Shown: positions 58,842-64,000 of the stretch, piece by piece
Numbering within the stretch: the stretch's first letter is position 1
Layout: every line of letters starts with the position of its first letter
Source of the DNA: Oleispira sp.
GTDB taxonomy: Bacteria; Pseudomonadota; Gammaproteobacteria; Pseudomonadales; Oceanobacteraceae
NCBI GenBank assembly: GCA_016765295.1
Contig: JAESQF010000053.1
Coordinates: 42,948 to 106,947, forward strand
Reading direction: 5' to 3'
Length of the DNA stretch: 64,000 nt
Translations under genes and position numbers: made by a program
Notes under the pieces: model-generated
What the model saw: the letters and a program-made list of their open reading frames with translations, nothing else
Told to the model about the DNA's origin: nothing
The model's database searches: none

Positions 58842-59918
58842 TTATAAACCACTAAATAATCCTGGCAATTGAAATTGATCGAGTTCAGATCGGGCTGTTT
58901 TAATCTGCTGAACCTTTAAACTAAGTTCATTCAGAAGCTGGCTTTCGACATCCGATAATCGTTTACGCTTCAACGCAAATAGAGCCGTGGCGATATCTTC
59001 TAACTCTGGCAACTGATCTTTAGCTAGATTTTGTCGACAGTTTAATAGCCGCTGAGGATCTGAGACATCCTGCAGTGAATTAAATTTGTCTTTATAGTAT
59101 TGTGAAACTTCTGCGATTAAATAATCGAGATTTACATTATATTCTTCAAATAACACCAGGCGCACTGCAATTAAGCGAATCAGATATTCACAGGCGGGAT
59201 CTTCGTCATCCAGGTTATAGTTATCTTTCATATACTCTAATAATTTTATTACCAGCAAGCGACCCGAAATTCGACTTCTAGCTTCACGCAGTGTCACCCC
59301 CATAACCCAAGCATCCCAAAAGCCGGTAACCGGAGCTGCAATTAAAGATGAGTAAGCACGAAAGCCAGTACGCGCGAGTAATTTTCGCACTAATAACTTA
59401 GCCAGAAAACTGGTCGCAAAGGTTTTCATCTTATACAAGATCAGCATAAGATAATGAGATTTTCGCCTGTCTTTATAAGGATCTAAACCTAAGCGATGAA
59501 TGCCCGGCTCAGGTATTTCTAAAATAGCTCGAGAGAGGGATAGCTTTAATTCAGGTTGATGAGCGTCGAGCCCAGAATGCTTAATATAAACAGCGACACT
59601 ATAAAAGCCGATTATAAATAATAGATAAAACTCTAATCCCACTAATACGATATTTGCCAGAATAAAAATGGCTAATCCCGTTAAATTATTCAGAGCATCG
59701 GTCATATCGGGAAAATAGAATATTTCGACGAGGACTAAAGCCACAGTTAATAGGAAACCGATAACAAAGCTGGCTAATAGACTCAGTCGCGTACTGGTTT
59801 TTAAGGATAAGGTAGATTTGTTATTTTCTAGGTAAGCAAGGACTTGCTGCTCCCCCCAAGTTTCAAGACGACCTGGTTTGTGCTCGCTCATAGCGTAACG
59901 ATCCATGTTGTTTAACAT
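58842..59918 (-). CDS. Hypothetical membrane protein
   Basis: 358 aa with N-terminal transmembrane segments. Confidence 0.6.
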   Translation of the reverse strand: MLNNMDRYAMSEHKPGRLETWGEQQVLAYLENNKSTLSLKTSTRLSLLASFVIGFLLTVALVLVEIFYFPDMTDALNNLTGLAIFILANIVLVGLEFYLLFIIGFYSVAVYIKHSGLDAHQPELKLSLSRAILEIPEPGIHRLGLDPYKDRRKSHYLMLILYKMKTFATSFLAKLLVRKLLARTGFRAYSSLIAAPVTGFWDAWVMGVTLREARSRISGRLLVIKLLEYMKDNYNLDDEDPACEYLIRLIAVRLVLFEEYNVNLDYLIAEVSQYYKDKFNSLQDVSDPQRLLNCRQNLAKDQLPELEDIATALFALKRKRLSDVESQLLNELSLKVQQIKTARSELDQFQLPGLFSGL

Positions 59919-60064
59919 CAGAGCGCATTTTGCTTGATAATATAGTCAATGTTAAGCATTAATTATGCATTAAGCAGTGGTAGACGAAGACTTGGCCTGA
60001 GAGTTTGAGCATACCTTCCTCTTCTTTCTGGTAGACTGATGTCATAAAGACTACCTCACTTATT

Positions 60065-60979
60065 TTGGACATTGTTATGACTGCAATCAATCTTGAATTT
60101 CACCAAGCCCCGGGCATCGCTGGCGCTATGGCTAAAGCCCTTTTCTTACGTCGTAAAGGCTTTAAAGCTGAAAATGGTATGCCAGAGATCAATGCCAGCT
60201 GGTATGGCGCTCGGGCTGACCAAGGTGCTTTGAAAGATTATTGCGCGACGTTAGATATCGAATTTGGTGAAACTTTGCCGGTATTGTATCCACACGTAAT
60301 GGCTGGCGGCATGCACATGCAGATGCTGACCCACAAGATTTTTCCTTTTGGTCTACTGGGTGCTGTGCATCTTAAAAATACAATTACTCAGCATAAAGCC
60401 ATCGCCATTGCTGAAAAAATGGACATCCATGCGCAAATGGGTGGCTTTCGTTTAACCGCTAAAGGGGTTGAGTTTGACTTCAGCACTCAGGTTAAAGTGG
60501 CTGATGAAGTTGTTTGGGAAGAGCTAAGTATTTACTTCATGGCCGGTAAGTTTGGCGGTAAAGAGAATCCTTCGACAGAGACCAGTTTTGAATTGGCGAG
60601 CTTAGATCAAATGTCGGATGTGGCTTCTTGGGCCGTACCGAAAAATCGCGGTAAGAAGTACGCCAGCATCAGTGGTGATTACAACCCAATTCATACCTCT
60701 AAATATCTTGCTAAGCTGTTTGGCTTTAAGCGCGATATCGCTCATGGTTTTGGAATTTTAGCGCAAGCGGTTAATCAATCTGAATTAGCGAGCAAAACAA
60801 ACATCTCTGCCGGTAAGTGTCAGGTAGATGTGATTTTTAAAGGTCCGTTGTATTTAGAAAGTGATGCTAGCTTGAAGCAAGCGGCTGATGCCGAAAATAG
60901 CAGCCAGACTCAACGTTTTGATTTATTTTCTGGGTCAAATCCTAAGCCGAGTATTTGTGCGAGTTTGAAGAGCTTATAA
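60065..60979 (+). CDS. MaoC-like (hot-dog) dehydratase domain protein
   Basis: 'RKYASISGDYNPIHTSKYLAKLFGFKRDIAHGFGILAQAV' context; actual sequence 'NRGKKYASISGDYNPIH..AHGFG'. Confidence 0.85.
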   Translation: MDIVMTAINLEFHQAPGIAGAMAKALFLRRKGFKAENGMPEINASWYGARADQGALKDYCATLDIEFGETLPVLYPHVMAGGMHMQMLTHKIFPFGLLGAVHLKNTITQHKAIAIAEKMDIHAQMGGFRLTAKGVEFDFSTQVKVADEVVWEELSIYFMAGKFGGKENPSTETSFELASLDQMSDVASWAVPKNRGKKYASISGDYNPIHTSKYLAKLFGFKRDIAHGFGILAQAVNQSELASKTNISAGKCQVDVIFKGPLYLESDASLKQAADAENSSQTQRFDLFSGSNPKPSICASLKSL

Positions 60980-61001
60980 TTTAACTGCACTTTATTTATT
61001 C

Positions 61002-61032
61002 AAGCAAAAATACATACCCTGTATTTTTGCTT
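61002..61032 (+). terminator. Hairpin terminator downstream of MaoC-like gene
   Basis: Perfect 13-bp stem AAGCAAAAATACA/TGTATTTTTGCTT, 5-nt loop, T-rich downstream. Confidence 0.7.
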
Positions 61033-61216
61033 CTTACTTTTCTTTCTTACTTTTTCTTCTAAGTAATTTATTAATAATAACAAATGGTCTGAAAAAGTAC
61101 CTTTAAAGCTCTATTTTTGTGAGGCTATCTACACACCTGTCTAACCTCCATGGCCTGAACATTGAATCCACATATAATGCTACATTCTATTAGTCGATCA
61201 ATGTAGAGTGTAATTT

Positions 61217-62062
61217 ATGCCCCGCCGCTTACTCCCAATTGTAATTTTTTCTTGCTTACTTGCAGGCTGCTTCGCTAGTGATGACAACGACAGTGCCGGT
61301 GATAGCACCCTAACGCTCTCCCTCACCGATGGCGCTATTGATTTTGCCGACCAGGTCAACCTAGAGATTAGTGGTGTTGAACTAAAATCCAATAGTGAAG
61401 TTCATACTTTTGACTTCGATACCCGCACAATTAATCTACTGGATTTACAAGGCAGCCAATCTGAAGCTTTATTTACCGATGAGGTGCTACCTGCAGGTGA
61501 CTATCAATGGGTACGTTTAAAGGTGGAAAGCGCTTCAATTGTATTATCCGTTAATGGTGGCGAGATTCCTTTAACGATTCCTAGTGCCGATCAATCAGGC
61601 TTTAAACTCGTCAGTGGTTTTACCCTACCGGCGAATGCAAGTGCCGACTTCACCCTAGAACTCGATGTGCGTAAATCAATAGCAGTGACGGGCCAGATGG
61701 ATAATTTAAGCTATACACTACGCCCAACCATGCGCTTAGTGAATAATATTAAAATCGGTCATTTAGCAGGTTCTGTCGAGGGTACTTTATGTGATGCCGA
61801 GGCGAGCATGGCCGTTTATGCTTATGACGACCATGACGCGACGGTTGGTCAAGAAGCCTCTGACAATCCTCCCGTTGCTAGCAGTCTTGTTTCCGCCGCA
61901 TTGGATTATGAAATTGGCTATCTAGTGACAGGGAATTACACCATCACGGTTGCTTGTATTGACGATATGGATACGGTGGATGTGAGTGATGAAGACGTTA
62001 GCTTTATCGGCACCCAAAATGCCACAGTAAACGCCAATCAAACAGGTAGCTACTCGTTTTAA
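61217..62062 (+). CDS. DUF4382-domain lipoprotein
   Basis: Lipobox 'FSCLLAGCFAS'; 'LTLSLTDGAIDFADQVNLEISGVELKS'. Confidence 0.8.
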   Translation: MPRRLLPIVIFSCLLAGCFASDDNDSAGDSTLTLSLTDGAIDFADQVNLEISGVELKSNSEVHTFDFDTRTINLLDLQGSQSEALFTDEVLPAGDYQWVRLKVESASIVLSVNGGEIPLTIPSADQSGFKLVSGFTLPANASADFTLELDVRKSIAVTGQMDNLSYTLRPTMRLVNNIKIGHLAGSVEGTLCDAEASMAVYAYDDHDATVGQEASDNPPVASSLVSAALDYEIGYLVTGNYTITVACIDDMDTVDVSDEDVSFIGTQNATVNANQTGSYSF

Positions 62063-62068
62063 TACATA

Positions 62069-63538
62069 TTAATCACTGAGTGAATTTAGTTCATAAGTCA
62101 TTTCACCTAAGCGCGCGATTGCTTGTTTCACGTCTTCGCCCCAAGGGGTCGCGCAATTCAAACGTATATAGTTTTTAAACTGATCGCTATTGGAAAAAAT
62201 ATCCCCCGGAATAATCGAAATTGATTCTGCTTGCGCTCGATGTAATAACTCTATTGAACTAACCTTTTCTGGTAAGCATATCCATAAAATAAATCCTCCA
62301 GCAGGAATTGATAAACGGGTATCTTTAGGAAAATACAACTGCACGGTTTGGGAAAATAATTTAATATTCTCGGTCACTTTCTGGCGTAAGCTACGCAAAT
62401 GTTTATCGTAATGACCATTTTTAAGATACGAAGCCATCGTCAGTTGTGGCAGGCTGCTGGTTGCCATCGTACTGAACCTTTGCGCTTGTATTACCGCCTT
62501 TTTATTACGCCCCGGAATACACCAGCCAATACGCAATCCTGGGCCAACGGTTTTAGAATACGACGAGCAATACATCACTCGATCATCGCTATCATGTGTT
62601 TTTATCACGGTATTGATCGGATCTCTGCCTCCTTTAATTCCCATACTATTATCGAGTGGCATTTCTCCATAAATATCATCTTCGATAATTTGGCAATCAA
62701 ATTGCTTTGCCAATTCCACCAGTTTTTTTTGTTTTTCGCTGCTAAGACTGCCGCCAGTAGGATTGCTATAGCGGCTGGTTACCATTATCGCTTTAATCGG
62801 CCACTGCTCTAGAGCCAACTTTAATGCGTCGGTGCTGATACCGTGGGTCGGGTCGGTAGGAATTTCAATAACTTTAAGCCCTCGCAGTTTTGCCATTTGT
62901 AAAAAGCCATAATAACAAGGGGACTCGACCGCAATAATATCGCCACGTTGAGTCGCGCTGCTTAAACACAGGTGCAAGGCTTCCGAACAGCCTTGAGTAA
63001 TCACGATATCATCGGCATGACAGCGCAAGCCAACATCACGCATGCGTAATGCAATTTGAATACGTAAACTTTCTAAGCCTGGAGAGAACTGATAGTTAAA
63101 TACTTCCTCCATATTAAAGCGTGTGACTTTTTGCATGTGGGTTTGTAACGAGCGATACGGCAAGAAAGAATAATTGGGAATCGCACAGCCTAGATCGACG
63201 TTACTTTTTTTATTCACATTTTCTAGAACATGATTAATCAGTTCTGTTTTAGTGACCGCTTTTGGCTGCCCACCTTGGGATACTGGCGGCGGTACAGGTT
63301 CATCATTAGCGCCCTTGCGGACAAAATAACCCGCTTGAGGTTTAGCTCGAATCAGGCCTTGATCTTCTAACAAGGCGTAGGCTTGATTAATGGTGGAGAT
63401 ACTCACTTGCAACTGCTTGCTCAGCTTGCGTACGCTTGGAATTTTCTGTTCCGCCAAATAAACCCCTTGCTCAATATCACTCGCCAGATCTGCGGCGACC
63501 TGACGATATAGAGTCCTATTGCTGGGTGAGTTGCTCAT
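62069..63538 (-). CDS. MocR-family (GntR HTH + aminotransferase fold) regulator
   Basis: 'LYRQVAADLASDIEQGVYLAEQKIPSVRKLSKQLQVSISTINQAYALLEDQGLI' and PLP fold 'YCSSYSKTVGPGLRIGW'. Confidence 0.93.
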   Translation of the reverse strand: MSNSPSNRTLYRQVAADLASDIEQGVYLAEQKIPSVRKLSKQLQVSISTINQAYALLEDQGLIRAKPQAGYFVRKGANDEPVPPPVSQGGQPKAVTKTELINHVLENVNKKSNVDLGCAIPNYSFLPYRSLQTHMQKVTRFNMEEVFNYQFSPGLESLRIQIALRMRDVGLRCHADDIVITQGCSEALHLCLSSATQRGDIIAVESPCYYGFLQMAKLRGLKVIEIPTDPTHGISTDALKLALEQWPIKAIMVTSRYSNPTGGSLSSEKQKKLVELAKQFDCQIIEDDIYGEMPLDNSMGIKGGRDPINTVIKTHDSDDRVMYCSSYSKTVGPGLRIGWCIPGRNKKAVIQAQRFSTMATSSLPQLTMASYLKNGHYDKHLRSLRQKVTENIKLFSQTVQLYFPKDTRLSIPAGGFILWICLPEKVSSIELLHRAQAESISIIPGDIFSNSDQFKNYIRLNCATPWGEDVKQAIARLGEMTYELNSLSD

Positions 63539-63597
63539 AGCGGCGGCCTATATTAGGTTGATTAACTAAACTTTAATAACAGTATGCTACCAGCTCA

Positions 63598-63700
63598 ACT
63601 GTACTGCAATACAGTACAGTTACTTAACTTAAAGCCAGTACAGTTCTAAAAATAAAGAAACTGTACTGCTTTCTAAACACATCCTTGCCTCTCTGTACTT
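63598..63700. promoter_or_regulatory. MocR-operator-like repeat array
   Basis: ACTGTACTG 63598-63606, CAGTACAGT 63612-63620, CAGTACAGT 63636-63644, ACTGTACTG 63660-63668, CTGTACTT 63693-63700. Confidence 0.75.
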
Positions 63701-63770
63701 GTTACGCTTTCACGCACAATGACCCTCTGTTTACCAATACCTTTTATTACAACCCTTGAGCGTGAATGCT

Positions 63771-64000
63771 ATGACTACCGCTAATTATGAACTAGAGCCC
63801 ACTTCATCAAATATCACACCCAGCCAGACTTTGAACTTGTCTGGTGCAGCGAAAGGTTTATTTGCCGTCGTATTATTCGCTATGACTGTGCCGATGACGA
63901 AGCTGGCATTGCCATTTTTTAGCCCTGAGCTGATCGCCAGTTCACGCGCCTTTATTGCCGGACTATTGGCCTTGATCGTCATCAACCTTAATGGCTGGTC
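63771..64000 (+). CDS. EamA/DMT-family transporter, 3'-truncated by window edge
   Basis: Not in ORF track because no stop is present; reads MTTANYELEPTSSNITPSQTLNLSGAAKGLFAVVLFAMTVPMTKLALPFFSPELIASSRAFIAGLLALIVINLNGW. Confidence 0.8.
   Translation, partial: MTTANYELEPTSSNITPSQTLNLSGAAKGLFAVVLFAMTVPMTKLALPFFSPELIASSRAFIAGLLALIVINLNGW

Overview
Gammaproteobacterial-type chromosomal window. Core genes flank a ~36.2 kb genomic island at ~12442-48689. The island is inserted in the 3' end of tRNA-Arg(CCT) and bounded by a 15-bp direct repeat (12427-12441 / 48675-48689). A tyrosine integrase sits next to the tRNA, and 11-bp arm-type repeats (TGGGGGTACAG) lie at both ends. Left flank: trmJ-like gene (5'-truncated), higBA-type TA pair, ald, dapE, rlmA-like gene with a long C-terminal tail, beta-helix protein, tandem BMP-family binding proteins and arsenosugar-type genes. 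Right flank: MerC/COG0523 genes, an envelope glycosyltransferase/redox operon, a beta-propeller protein, MaoC-like protein, DUF4382 lipoprotein, and a MocR regulator divergent from a truncated EamA transporter. The island carries about 28 kb of minus-strand genes that look like a defence island: HsdR, Fic, HsdM, HsdS, PtuA/PtuB (Septu-like), McrB/McrC, a CII-like regulator, an LRAT/glycine-zipper protein, and a TAXI-sensor/K+-channel-like/RCK fusion. The most striking part is a tightly coupled seven-gene operon (20154-30348): Ycf46-like AAA+ ATPase, UPF1-like SF1 helicase, a 538-aa unknown, a PLD-like/coiled-coil protein, DUF2997-like, DUF1257(Ycf35)-like and a small radical-SAM activase-like protein. 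I propose this as a candidate undescribed defence system. All family assignments come from reading the sequence without database searches.
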